A stretch of 27,038 nucleotides of DNA from Gnetum montanum (Eukaryota > Streptophyta > Gnetopsida > Gnetales > Gnetaceae): the NCBI GenBank assembly GCA_015680685.1, contig MNCI01033505.1:1-27038 (forward strand). The letters run 5' to 3'. Positions 10,243-21,077 of the stretch are shown one piece after another. The translations under genes and the position numbers were made by a program. The notes beneath the pieces were generated by a model that did no database searches, was not told where the DNA came from, and was given only the letters and a program-made list of their open reading frames with translations. How positions within the stretch are numbered: position 1 is the stretch's first letter; every line of letters starts with the position of its first letter.

Positions 10243-10387
10243 TTGTTAGTCTTACATGCACCATCTAACCTTAGTAAAACTATCATTCACATCATTGGAA
10301 CAGACCCAAGATAGTAAAATCTATGCATGCTAGGTGGTCTAAGTAAAAAGTAAGGTACATAAATTAGTGGATTATCTAACATCCAAA
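10243..10387 (+). other. Element B leader between primer site and gag
   Basis: These are 145 bases of untranslated leader with no open frame. They would contain packaging signals in a live element, but I see no recognisable structure. Confidence 0.5.
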
Positions 10388-12550
10388 ATGTCTTCTTCTC
10401 ACAGGTGAGATGGATCCAACCCACCTGTGCAACAAGAATTTCGGGTGGTATACATGCAACTAGATGACTATGGCCCTGACTTCACCTTTATCCTACATCA
10501 AGATGAGAATTTACGGTGGTGGGACATGGAGGGAAACATCATATTACAGCCTGACCGATCAGCTCCTAGAATCCTATTTCACAGTCTTGCCAAACTTGGC
10601 ATTTAGGATCATGGTGTGGAGTACATCATGGAGGATGATGACTACTGAGATTATTGTCCAACTAAGGCACAACATGTACGAGACCAGCAGTAGGTAGAAT
10701 GGTATGAACACATGAAGGGAAAACAGTTCAGTAACCCCTTATTCTTGTAAGTACTGCAAGACACTGAGGAACTTGTCTTTCATGATTCTCATTCGGCTGA
10801 AATTCCTCTGAGGCATCAGATCATTCAGTTCATTATTTAAAACAAGAAATCCACTGACCAAGACCCCCAGGAGGATGGGGGGTCACGCAGCAGAGGTCAT
10901 GGCAAAAGTAAAGATGGGCATGAAGATCGAGGTTGTCATCAGAGTAGAGGAGGAGATCGACATTGGGGTGGTGGTGATTCGTCTCCCTCTTCTCCATCCT
11001 CTTGTTCCACTCTAACTTCAGCCAGCTCTAACTCTAATTGTAACCATGGTAGAAAGGAGTGGGGTGATGGTGGTCGCAAGGGTTGAAGGGAATGATGTGA
11101 GGGAGTGCGTGACCAATCATGCAAATCTCACTGTCAAGAAAGGAGAGGTAGCCAAAATCATCATAGACATCATGGCCTTTAGTAGGACTATGACTCGGAT
11201 GAACCACTGTTGGCTACTCAAAGCATGCTTAATATCACCGAGGTAGTTCAAATACCCGCCAAGCACTTGAAAGATAGCCGAATCAAGCGCATTAACATGG
11301 ACAACATCCCTAGATTTCAAGGGGGATATAATTGTGATCCACAGACTCACTTGCAAGCATTTCATGATTCTTGCACCCTACAAAACATCGATAATGATTG
11401 GAAAAACCTTAACATATTCCCTCGCACACTCATCAAAGAAGAAAAAATATGGTACCAGTATTTGGAGCCAAAAGCAATCAAAAGATGGAGTACAATGCTA
11501 GAAATCTTCAACAATAAGTATCAAACCTATTCTAGAGTGGCTAACCTAAGATGCCAAATCCAAGGGTGGAAGCAAGGTGGTCATGAACCCTTGGATGCAG
11601 CCATGAGTAGATACTACTCATTGTTAGATCAATGCCCTAGTCATGGCTACTCTCAGCGGGCATAACTTTGCCATATCATTGATGGGCTCTGCTTTGAAAC
11701 TAGAAAGACCCTTGATGTGTATGCCCAAGGATGACTATTAAAGCTAAGGGCCCATCAACTACAATGCTTAATTGAGAAAGTGGGTAAAGAAGAAGGGGAA
11801 CTTAGAAAAAAGGAGAGTGCAGAGGAGTATAATCGAGATCCCTCCTTCAGAAAGAGGGAAGTCTAATTTTTTGAAGATGAGGAATCACCATCGGATGTAG
11901 CGGTGAACCGTAAAACCTTGCCCCTACAAAAATTTGCTTCTAAAATATCGGTCAAGGTTGACAAGATGTGGGACTCTTTGGATGAAAAATTTCAAAGTGT
12001 TTTGAAAATCATAGAGGAATCCAAAGAGTAGAGTAATGATCATAATCAGCGTAGGAGGAAGGAAGCTAAACATGCCTACCATAAAGGTAAGGGTAAAGTT
12101 GTTGTAGCAGAATAGGTTGCAGACTCTGATACAGAAGGAGATGATGAATATGACATATGCCAATACAAAGATCCTAAGGGGTGTTTTCCTATAGTGTCAC
12201 ATCTACAAGAGTCTGGGGTGTATGCATTGAATCCTCCCTTGGCAAAGAGGCAAACACCCTAAAGGTTGCCTTACTCATAAGGCAATCCCAAGTAGTTCCA
12301 CTAGCAGTTAGGATATTATTTAAGTGGAGCACCACCGCAACCTTATGAATATTTTCAGCAATGGCAGCACCCACAATCATGGGGGATTCCACCTCCAAGG
12401 TAACAGTACCCTTACCGATAGCCAGATTCCTATGGGTACTATGTTTAGCAACTAGTCTCCCCACATGACTCTTCTAGTCATGTGAACTTTCAAAATTATT
12501 ACCACACCCCAAAATAATTTTGAGCATAGTCTCCATCACCTAGGGGGAGA
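10388..12550 (+). pseudogene. gag: Element B gag (single frame, many stops)
   Basis: Gag forms the virus-like particle. From the ATG at 10388 one frame can be followed for about 720 codons with no net frameshift. In order it shows an acidic/aromatic N-terminal part (about 10430-10840), a basic G/R/H/S-rich stretch (10870-11160), and a retrotransposon Gag domain at about 11280-11665 (PRFQGGYNCDPQTHLQAF, then FPRTL, KAIKRW, EIFNNKY, and PLDAAMSRYY). A lysine/glutamate-rich part and a Q/P/Y-rich tail follow. Stops include 10406, 10604, 10646, 10691, 10748, 10838, 11084 and 11093, then more after 11663. No CCHC zinc knuckle is visible. Annotating from open frames alone would recover only the 11210-11665 piece. 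Confidence 0.75.
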
Positions 12551-12935
12551 GCCCACATCTCTACTATCCTCTATCACTTTCTCTTATCATCCCTACTCAA
12601 CAACACCCCACTCAGCTACCACCTACTCCACCTATGCAGGGAGAAATACCACCATAGCCACAACAACATAACACTACGAGGGCTATCAACTTACAACCAG
12701 CTCCTTAGTTGAGTGGGCTAGAAGTGATGCCATGGAAACATCCATTTTTCTAGCCTAACAACCGAAACATACCCTCACACACACTTGTGGATGGTGCCTC
12801 TGAACCTTCAATCCCATTGAGCATCCCTTCAAGAAACCCTTCGAGAAGCCTTCAAACCAAATGCCCTCCAACGTACAGACCATCATGCTCACACACATTG
12901 TGAAAGACTGGATAAAGGCAAGCCATCTTCCTCAA
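12551..12935 (+). pseudogene. Element B gag-protease linker
   Basis: This stretch encodes a proline/glutamine-rich linker in a shifted frame (PPTPPMQGE near 12620), then returns to the gag frame before protease, so at least two compensating indels lie between 12550 and 12970. Bases up to about 12720 match 1-310 of element A. No domain is visible. Confidence 0.45.
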
Positions 12936-12944
12936 AAATTGACT

Positions 12945-13605
12945 GATTTGGGAAGCCCCCTCATCTATCTTCATTGGTAGAAAATAAGCCATGTAAAGCT
13001 CTTCTGGATTCAAGATCAGGTGTCAACTTGATTTCACATGACATGTACAAGACTTGGAACCTACTCTTGTTAAAGAAGAGCAACATTCAACTTGAGGTAG
13101 CAGACCAATCCATTATTGTTCCCTTAGGATTGATGGAAGACATTGTGACCACTGTTTGTGGGTGGTCCTATCCTACCGACTTCCTTGTCATTCATGTTGA
13201 GAATTGCAAGGGAAAGTTTCCAATCATAATGGGAAGAGCCTGGTTGAGCATGGTGGATGCAAGATTGGGACTTCGAGATCTTTCCCTTAAAATTTCAAAG
13301 GAAAATCCCTTTGGAAAGGTTGAGAAGAAGCACATTCCATGCATCGTGTACAATGACTCCAGGTGCAACTGTGTGCAGCAGTTGTGGTCCACTAAGCATA
13401 CATCTATTCAAGCATGCAATCAATGTACCGAAGAATCGTAAGTTCAATAATGCCTATACATAGTAGCCATAAATCAAGAAGGCACCCAGTGGCTGATCGT
13501 TGACCCTACTAGTAGCACTTTATGCATGGAAGCATCTGAGGGGCTTATGCGTCCCTATGTAGAGAGCATGAATGATGTGGAAAAGGTCCATTAACAAGCA
13601 GCACT
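12945..13605 (+). pseudogene. Element B aspartic protease (active-site Gly lost)
   Basis: This is the retropepsin-type protease that cuts the polyprotein. It is open from 12974 to 13441 and in the same frame as gag and the start of RT. The active-site block reads ALLDSRSGVNLI with the catalytic Asp at 13007; the usual D-[ST]-G has become DSR by GGA-to-AGA. The second landmark is FPIIMGRAWLS followed by DARLGL, the ILGR-type block near the C-terminus. Stops at 13439 and near 13448 separate it from the linker to RT (13450-13605). The domain is absent from element A. Confidence 0.8.
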
Positions 13606-14620
13606 TTATGTTGATGACCGTGATGATTGGGACAAGTTGCAAATCCCTAAGAGTTTTAAATAGGAGCCCTTGGAACTCAAATCCTTACTGACCCATTTAG
13701 AATATGCATTTTTACAGAATGGGAAGCTGGTGATAATCAATGCCATCCTTGCTTCTGAGCAAAAGAAGAAGTTGCTTAAGGTGATGAACAAATGGAAGGT
13801 TGTTTTTTCATCATCATATCTTGAATTGACAGGAGTTGATCCCGGAGTCTGTCGACATCATATTTATATCGATCCCTCCATGAAGCCATGATGACAACCA
13901 CAAAGGTAGTTGAACCCCAAATTGAAGTAGGTCATCAAAGATGAAATTGATTAGTTGTTGAATGCGGGGTTCATCTACTCCATTGCTGATAGAGAATAGG
14001 TTAGCCCACTTGTTATTGTGCCAAAGAAGGTGGCAAATGGAGGGTCTATATAGATTTCCAAATTCTCAACATGGCTACCTTCAAGGATCAATTCCTACTC
14101 CCATTTGTGGACCAAGTGTTGGATACCATTGCAGGGCATTGTGATTATAGCTTTTTGGATGGTTATAGTGGCTATAACCAAATCCAAATCATGCCAGAAG
14201 ACCAGGCCAAAAATACATTTACAAGTCCCTGGGGGACTTTCGCATATAAAAAGATGCCCTTTGGCTTGTGTAATGCTCCTGCCACTTTTCAATGCCTTGT
14301 CCTTAGCATCTTCTAATAGCAAATTGGCAAAGGGATAGAAGTATTCATGGATGACTTCTCTACCTATGGAGCCACATTTGAACAAGAATTGGGCCACCTT
14401 GAGTAAGTTCTGAAAACATGTGTGGAAACTAATCTATGACTCAATTGGCAAAAGAGCCACTTAATGGTCTAAGAGGGAACTGTTCTAGGGCATTGTATTT
14501 TACAAGTAGGAAATAGCATGGATCCTAAAAAAATTAGGGTTATCCAAGGAATCACTAGGTAACCAAGCACTATAAAAGATGTATGATCATTCTTTGGCCA
14601 CACTAGTTACTATTGACGCT
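13606..14620 (+). pseudogene. Element B reverse transcriptase (FMDD kept)
   Basis: RT domain homologous to 484-1480 of element A. The N-terminal part (13670-13891 open) ends at a CGA-to-TGA change before the RQPQR-like block. A 1-nt deletion at about 14020, in the run that reads AAGAAGG here and AAAAAGGGAGG in A, moves the frame. The rest reads FLDGYSGYNQI, PWGTFAYKKMPFGLCNAP and the active site FMDD (14344-14355), which is intact, unlike in A and D. Stops at 14315, 14318, 14404, 14437 and further on are mostly former Gln, Arg or Trp codons. RT is followed without an indel by the connection and RNase H. Confidence 0.87.
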
Positions 14621-15190
14621 TCATCGAAAATTTCTCAAAGATCACCAAGTCATTAGTGGAACTCACAAAGAAAGATGCTTTGTTCTTCTAGACCAAGAAA
14701 TGTGAATATGCATTCCAAACACTTAAATAGAAACTCATAGAAAATCCAATTCTATAGGCACTTGATTGGTCTAGACCCTTCCACATCATGATGGATGCAT
14801 CCAACTATGCATTGGGAGCTATGCTTACATAGTGGGATGATCAGAAACATCCATACTATATCCACTATGCAAGTCGCAACATTGTGGATGCTCAGCTCAA
14901 CTACACCACCACCAAAAAGGAGTTAATGATAGTGGTGTTCACCTTGGAAAAGTTTTGACACTATGTGCTTGGGTATAAGATGTTTGTGCATACCAACCAT
15001 AGTGCCATCAGGTTCCTGATGAACAAAAAAATGGTGAGCCCCCATATCATATGGTGGTTGGTGATTCTTCAAGAATTTAGGCTCACTATGGTAGACTGAA
15101 AGGGAACCGAGAATGTGGTTTCTGACCACTTGTCTCAGTTATGATGGGATGATGCAGAAGAGGAGGAGCCACTCTCTGACCAATTTCCAG
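14621..15190 (+). pseudogene. Element B RNase H domain (third Asp lost)
   Basis: It continues the frame of base 14071. The acidic sites are Asp in MMDASN, Glu in KKELMIV, Asn instead of Asp in HTNHSA (GAC-to-AAC), and Asp in VSDHLSQ. Element A has Asp at the third site, so the change is specific to B. Eight or so stops occur, among them LT*WD, KF*HYV, VD*KGT and QL*WD; A has sense codons at most of the matching places. Confidence 0.8.
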
Positions 15191-16242
15191 ATGAACTTCT
15201 CTTTGCAGGAGCAATTGATAAGCTGATGCCCAAAGAATTACCTTAGTTCAGTTGCATCCTCACCAATCTCACAACCCAAGAATTTCCAAAGGAGTGGGAT
15301 CATCAGCAGAAACAATAGTTTCTTCATAAGGTAAAGCACTTCATTGAAATCAATGGCCACCTTTATAAGGTGTCTGTAGATGGCTTGGTTCGATGGTGCA
15401 TCCCTAATGATGATACACTGTGCATCCTCTAAGATGCTCATGAGGGTCTTTATGGGGGCTACTATGCTAGACGATGCATGGCCATTAAGTTCCTTCTTGT
15501 AGGATATTATTAGGTTATAATTTTCAGGGATGCACAATGGTTCACCTGCTCCTATGAATGATGTCAAAGAGATGGTGGGATGACTACATGAATAGAGGGA
15601 CCTCAACAGTGGATCCTACCATGGGAGCCTTTCAACATTTAGGGCATTGCCTTCATGGGTTCCATCACATCCATGTCCAATAGGAAGGTGTACATCATCG
15701 TCACTGTTGACTACTGCACATAGTTGGTAGAGGCAGTAGTTGTCATTGACTATTCCTTAAACACTACCACACGATTTTTCCAACAACAAATTGTAAATAG
15801 GTTTGGAGTGCCACGTGCACTCATCTCAGATAATGGAACACATTTCATGGGCATCACTTTCCATAAACTCATGTAACACTTCGGGGTTACTCATAAATTT
15901 ACAACACCTTATGAACCCCAAGCCAACAGGCAAGCCAAAGTCACCAATAGGATGATTACCAAAATCCTTACTTGAACCATTAGTAAATATAAGAGGGACT
16001 GGAGCACCAAACTTAACGATGTCGTTTGGGCCTATTGCTCCACCTAGAAACTTCCTATAGGTTACTCCCATTATGAGCTAGTGTATGGTAAGGTACCAAA
16101 ACTTCCAATCTAGGTAGAACTCTGGATACTATCTATAGCAAGTGACTTGGGCCTTTACTTGCCACTAGCACAACGCAAATGACTTATCAACCAAAGTGTG
16201 CTAGATGAGAATCGATTAGTGGCCCTATCATCAAATGAGATA
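15191..16242 (+). pseudogene. Element B integrase (two of three DDE residues lost), truncated by gap
   Basis: The same frame continues to the edge of the assembly gap. The zinc-binding region is decayed (GGYY where A has GGHY). In the core the first Asp is Ala (GIAFMGS, 15649), the second Asp is kept (SDNGTH, 15829), and the Glu is Lys (RQAKVTN, 15937). Spacing between the last two is the same as in A (35 residues). Stops at 15430, 15640, 16045 and elsewhere correspond to CAA or TGG in A. The frame ends in LDENRLVALSSNE, equal to 3028-3067 of A, so the missing C-terminus falls in the gap. Confidence 0.85.
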
Positions 16243-16994
16243 NNNNNNNNNNNNNNNNNNNNNNNNNNNNNNNNNNNNNNNNNNNNNNNNNNNNNNNNNN
16301 NNNNNNNNNNNNNNNNNNNNNNNNNNNNNNNNNNNNNNNNNNNNNNNNNNNNNNNNNNNNNNNNNNNNNNNNNNNNNNNNNNNNNNNNNNNNNNNNNNNN
16401 NNNNNNNNNNNNNNNNNNNNNNNNNNNNNNNNNNNNNNNNNNNNNNNNNNNNNNNNNNNNNNNNNNNNNNNNNNNNNNNNNNNNNNNNNNNNNNNNNNNN
16501 NNNNNNNNNNNNNNNNNNNNNNNNNNNNNNNNNNNNNNNNNNNNNNNNNNNNNNNNNNNNNNNNNNNNNNNNNNNNNNNNNNNNNNNNNNNNNNNNNNNN
16601 NNNNNNNNNNNNNNNNNNNNNNNNNNNNNNNNNNNNNNNNNNNNNNNNNNNNNNNNNNNNNNNNNNNNNNNNNNNNNNNNNNNNNNNNNNNNNNNNNNNN
16701 NNNNNNNNNNNNNNNNNNNNNNNNNNNNNNNNNNNNNNNNNNNNNNNNNNNNNNNNNNNNNNNNNNNNNNNNNNNNNNNNNNNNNNNNNNNNNNNNNNNN
16801 NNNNNNNNNNNNNNNNNNNNNNNNNNNNNNNNNNNNNNNNNNNNNNNNNNNNNNNNNNNNNNNNNNNNNNNNNNNNNNNNNNNNNNNNNNNNNNNNNNNN
16901 NNNNNNNNNNNNNNNNNNNNNNNNNNNNNNNNNNNNNNNNNNNNNNNNNNNNNNNNNNNNNNNNNNNNNNNNNNNNNNNNNNNNNNNNNNNNNN
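16243..16994. other. Assembly gap (752 N)
   Basis: A run of unknown bases. By comparison with element A it should hold the integrase C-terminus with its GPY motif and the first part of the 3' UTR. The right edge falls inside a ~106-bp tandem repeat, which may be why assembly failed. The open frames that cross the gap are artefacts of translating N. Confidence 0.98.
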
Positions 16995-17893
16995 GCAAAA
17001 ACAAAAGAAAAACATGAGGATTCAAAGCACATCCCTTGGTCAAATGCATGCAAACCAGCATGGGTCTTTTCATGGTGTGGTTTCCACAAAAATAAAAATA
17101 AAAATAAAATAATACCTATGTGGGAATTCAAAGCACACCCCTTAGACCACCTCTCATGAGCCACATGCACTAGTTATGGGACTTGTTTTGTCCCCTCTAA
17201 CTTAGTCCCATTTCACTTCCTTCCTATTACACATGTTGGAATGCTGGTTCTCTATGGGTGCATTCTTGTACTCTTGGGGATGGATGAGTCTTCACATGTT
17301 GTTGCGATGTCATTGTATGTGGTTGGTTTTGGGTCTAAACTTGAGAAAGTTCCTACCATGTCACTTAACCACAACTTCACATGAGGTTTCATGTGACCAA
17401 TAATTGAAATTCCAAATTCCACTCCTCTTTCTCTTCATCCATTTCTCTCCATAACTCAACTCCCTACTAGTCTTATGTTGTGATGGTTTGTCATGATTTT
17501 TGAGAACTCATGCTTTGGCAGGTTCTCAAGGATGAAAGTATTAACTTGCGATCACCATTCGTTGACTCTGGGGTCCATGGACTCTAGTGTTGATGATATG
17601 CAAGGGCTGCTAAGGCTACTACTTACTATGGGGAGGACCCACTTGCATATCCCTCATTCCATTTGTTAGTCTCCCATTCTCTTGATATTTTTGGTTGATT
17701 ATTTTTGTGCTTCCCATCACTCGAATTATTCTCCGTAGAGTTCTTTCTCACAACATTCTCCTACCTTTGACTCTTTTTCTCGTCCCACTTACCTTCCTCT
17801 TTCTCTCAATCGAATTCCTAGGCTCTCAAGCTCTTCAACCATCCCAATTTGACATTTTAATTCAATTTTTAGGCTTTTTTACTATCTAGTCAA
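16995..17893 (+). other. Element B 3' UTR with a ~106-bp tandem repeat at the gap edge
   Basis: This is non-coding and homologous to 3950-4600 of element A ('catggtgtgg', 'gcattcttgt', 'atgtatgtggttggtt', 'ggggaggacccac'). At its left edge a unit occurs at least twice: 'ttcaaagcacatccctt' at 17021 and 'ttcaaagcacacccctt' at 17127, each preceded by an A-rich 'aaaacaaaag' or 'aaaataaaa' run. A has one copy. The open frame at 17695-17889 is hydrophobic by composition but has no domain and is not supported as a gene. Confidence 0.6.
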
Positions 17894-18196
17894 TGTTGGT
17901 CAATGCTTGCAATCCCTGTGTTGACTAGGCCCCATATACATAACCCCCTACATATACGTGGCCCTATCGACGTAGCGCAAAAACTTTATATATACCCCTG
18001 TTGCGCTATGAATTTTTGGCCATTTTTCACACAATTTGGGGGGAGATTTTCCATTTTTTTTGGCTCACTTCATCTTCCTAAGCACCTACATTTTCTATTA
18101 CTTGTTCGAATCAACCTATCCTTCCCCTCTTTTGCAATTGGAGATATGCTCTCAATTGTGGGGGGGAAGGGGGGGGTAGGCACACAGGGGGCGTAA
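17894..18196 (+). repeat. Diverged LTR-like fragment, possible remnant of a 3' LTR
   Basis: From TGTTGGTCAA the sequence follows the start of the element B LTR loosely: 'gtgttgactaggcccc' against 'gtgtcgactgggctac', then 'catatacgtggc' in both. A TATA box (TATATATA, 17987-17994) lies 93 bases from the start, close to the +97 of the LTRs at 5297 and 6900, and 'tttttggcc' follows in both. It ends in a G-rich run (18158-18192) and then changes to AT-rich DNA. Either this is a truncated 3' LTR of a related element, or a UTR with a G-rich polypurine tract. No polypurine tract precedes 17894. Confidence 0.4.
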
Positions 18197-18448
18197 GGTC
18201 TATAGAATAATTAATTAATTAAAATTATAGTTATTAAAGGCTTAACACCTCTTAGGAAAGAAAAAAAACAACAGTTTAACCTACAACTCATGCCTAATTG
18301 TTTTTGTTTCTAAACCATTAACTAATACTTTGGGAAATTTAATGGGATGCACATGCTAGGACCATAACTTAGTCAAAATGAGAAGGTGTATAAGCGCCAT
18401 TTTGAGCAACTTATGTACAATTTAATTAAGGGTTATGTTTGATTGCAT
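18197..18448. other. AT-rich junction between elements B and C
   Basis: AT-rich sequence beginning with a TTAATTAATTAA-type run. It has no ORF, no LTR features and no similarity I can see to the element C LTR. It should contain the breakpoint at which the 5' part of element C (5' LTR and primer site) was lost. Confidence 0.4.
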
Positions 18449-19480
18449 ATGGAACCAAAACCAAGGCATCCAAAGGGAGAAGGGCCATCACCACTAAGGG
18501 ATAAGTGACAAAGAATGGGAAGAGGATGAGGTGTGTAGCAGCTAGAGCATGTGGAGGGCTCCCATGAAACTGGCCCCCTCCATGAAGGACCTAATGTTGA
18601 ATGTATTCATCAAATTCCTGAAGAGGAGATCCTTAGGGAACAATCACAAGGGGATGAGATTTCGACGATAGCGCCATGGCTTAAGGTCACCCTGACCCAT
18701 GCATGTCTTGATGCTATTAGGCCAAGGAGGTGCAATGAATGATCCTGCAAGATTTGAACTTCAGACCATTTCTAAATAATGCACTAGAAGATGTGAACAT
18801 CCAATTGCAAAACTCTCCTATGTGGCCAATCATCACATGCAGTGGTGAATGGTATTTAGGAGAGACCTATCTCTTTTGGACAAATTGGCAACTAGGGTCT
18901 AGAGTAAGAATCAAGGACATTTATGTCCCTTACTCTACAGAAGTGATTGCACAAGCTCTGAGGTTGCCAAAGATCAAAGCATGATGTGGTGTAGATCCCT
19001 AAGCAAGAAGATCCTAAGATAAAAGGGGAGTGGATTAGGCAGTGCTACGGGGTGGATTGTAAGGAGTTTGGCACTTTGACCATCACAGAGAGGGTATATT
19101 CAAAAATTGCATCTTACCATTTGAATCAAATGGTAAGACCTAGCAAGATCACTACCTTCTCTGCTCGTGCATGTGTTGCTCTAAGTAGAAAATTTCTAAT
19201 GAGCCTTCCACAATTATTGTTCTTGGAGATTGAAAAAAGGTTCGCTGAAAGTGAACGTGGAATACGGGCTCTACCCTTTCCCTAATTAATCAAGAAATTA
19301 TGAAAACAAGTAGGAATAGCACAATATGCCAATGATACACTTCAACATGTCCTGATTGTCTCATGGTGGGAGATGATGAAAGATAAGACTTTGGACACCA
19401 TATAAACTAAGGAAGAGCAACAACCACCTCCACCACCTGCAAAAACAATGAGGTCGGGTTTGCAAACAATCACATAACAT
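18449..19480 (+). pseudogene. Element C ORF1-like region, possible 'plant transposon protein' domain
   Basis: Starting at the ATG at 18449, pieces in two frames (18449-18742, 18739-18984, then 19052-19285) appear to form one broken ORF with indels near 18735 and 19000. The middle piece has RVRIKDIYVPYSTEVIAQ followed by ALRLP, and the third has HLNQMVRPSKITTFSARA and later ALPFP.LIKKL. From memory this resembles the domain often labelled 'putative plant transposon protein' (Transposase_32), found in ORFs carried by plant Ty3/gypsy elements. It ends in a proline-rich tail (QQPPPPPAK near 19425). The function of that family is not known to me. It could also be an unrelated ORF. Confidence 0.4.
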
Positions 19481-19829
19481 ATACATGAGATCTAACAATT
19501 GCTCTTGAGGTCGTTGCTTTCTTTTCCAAGTATTTACCTTACATCTTGTTTTACACTTTAGAAATTTATGTTACATTTATTTGCATACATATACTCTGGA
19601 AAGCAAAGAAAAACAATAAAAAAACATGAAAAACAACAAAAAAAATTTCATAAAACATGAAGATGATGAAAGAATGAAACCATTTTACCATAATTAAATT
19701 CAGGCCATTACATTAGTCTTTATACATTCCACCAGCTTAGTTATCATATGTTCGTTTACACTTTGTAACTCTTCTACTTAGGGAGTATCTCTTATTTTGC
19801 TCCTGTTTTAATTGGCAGGAGCGAGCATC
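19481..19829 (+). other. Intron-like spacer upstream of element C pol
   Basis: This non-coding stretch is A-rich, then T-rich, and ends in a pyrimidine-rich run and TTGGCAG just before the pol frame opens (19812) and its first ATG (19830). That looks like a 3' splice site. Ogre elements are known to splice an intron between gag-pro and RT. A possible donor is CCAAGTATTT at about 19526-19535. This is inference from layout only. Confidence 0.35.
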
Positions 19830-21060
19830 ATGGCCACCAACAACATCCTCTTAATATTGTCTCTTAACGGACCATACAGATATGTAGAAAGAGTGATCCA
19901 CCCAGGATCTTTGGATCTAAATCCATCCACCTATATTGATTTAATAGCCTCCACTCAAGAAACGTCAAAATGGCCTAAAAACATAGCTAAAACTCTAGAT
20001 CTAGAAGCTAACAATATCACTGAAGATCCTCTGGTTGAAATCTCCATTACCACAATCAATGACGAAGCCAAGACCTTGAAATTAAGTGCCTTACTAGATC
20101 TGCAACTCGTAGGTGACATCACTCAGGTTTTAGAAGATAACATAAAAACATTCGCATGGTCATATATAGACATGCCAGGACTAGACCCCCAGATCATCTA
20201 ACATAACATTATTCTTGATGAAAAAATTAAACCAGTAAAGCAAAAAGCACGAAAGGTTAGACCTGAAGTGGCATTAGCAGTCCATGCTGAGATCACAAAG
20301 CTTTACCAAGCTGGTTTCATCCAAGCCGTCAACTATTCCGATTAGGTATCAAACATTGTTGTACTCCCCAAGAAGAACGGTAGTATACACATATATATTG
20401 ACTTCCGTGATCTCAACATAGCCACTATAAAGGATGACTTTCCTCTACTCAATATTGATCAACTTATTAACACGACTACTAGGCATGCACTATTATCCTT
20501 TATGGATGGATTTTCAGGATACAATCAAATAAGAATTAATCCATAGCATCAACTTAGAACAACTTTTATGACACCTTGGAGGACATTTTGTTAAACGATG
20601 ATGCCATTTGGCCTTAAGAATGCAGGTGCTACATATTAGCAAGCAATGACATACATATTTAATGACTACATGCTTAATTTTCTCAATGATTATGTTGATG
20701 ATACAGTAGTTAAGTCTAAAATAACTGAACAACTTGAAAAAGATCTAGACTTAGTGCTTAAATGTTGTCTCAAATATGACCTTAGGATCAATCCAAAAAA
20801 GTGTGTCTTTAGTGTTAAAAAGGGAAAAATGCTTGGTTTCCTAGTTTCAGAAATAGGGATATAGGTGGACCCCGATAAGGTTAAAGCGATAACCAATATG
20901 CAACCACCAATAAACCTTACCGAACTATGCGGCCTCCAAGGTAGGATGAAATTCATTAGATGCTTTATCGAAAGGTTGATGGATAAGCTGAGTCCCATGC
21001 AACATCTATTACGAAAGAATGTACATTTTCAATGGACTCAATAATGCCAAGAAGCGTTTG
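19812..21060 (+). pseudogene. Element C reverse transcriptase (YVDD kept)
   Basis: One frame runs from 19812 through RT and both RNase H domains to 22199 with no net indel. The first in-frame ATG is 19830. The linker ends in FAWSYIDMPGLDPQII, a Tat-type lead-in to RT. The blocks seen are LPKKNGS, IDFRDLN, LLSFMDGFSGYNQI, MPFGLKNAGATY and the active site YVDD at 20691-20702, followed by LNP-type and LGFLVSE blocks. Stops occur at 20199, 20343 (TGG-to-TAG at the conserved Trp), 20544, 20592, 20637, 20862 and 21042. The catalytic Asp pair is intact. Confidence 0.87.
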
Positions 21061-21077
21061 AGAACATAAAACAAGAG

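Larger units (their letters stand above)
9322..18196 (+). mobile_element. Element B: decayed Athila-like Ty3/gypsy retrotransposon with 5' LTR and primer site
   Basis: This is the most complete copy in the window: 5' LTR, primer binding site, gag, protease, RT, RNase H, integrase (cut by an assembly gap), 3' UTR and an LTR-like piece. It is homologous to element A over gag, pol and UTR. Gag, protease and the start of RT share one frame (base 10388 frame), and RT to integrase holds a second frame from about 14022 to the gap without a net indel. Some fifty in-frame stops make it inactive. The right end is uncertain, because the LTR-like piece at 17894 differs strongly from the 5' LTR and runs into unrelated DNA. 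Confidence 0.82.

Noticed and set aside
10939-11124. Minus-strand proline/glutamate-rich ORF
   Set aside because: It is the shadow of the basic, low-complexity stretch of element B gag on the + strand.
16155-17170. Large open frames of 260-327 codons across 16155-17170 on both strands
   Set aside because: They consist almost entirely of translated N from the assembly gap.
20690-20998. Minus-strand ORF of 102 codons
   Set aside because: Antisense shadow of the element C RT, which has the YVDD motif on the + strand.
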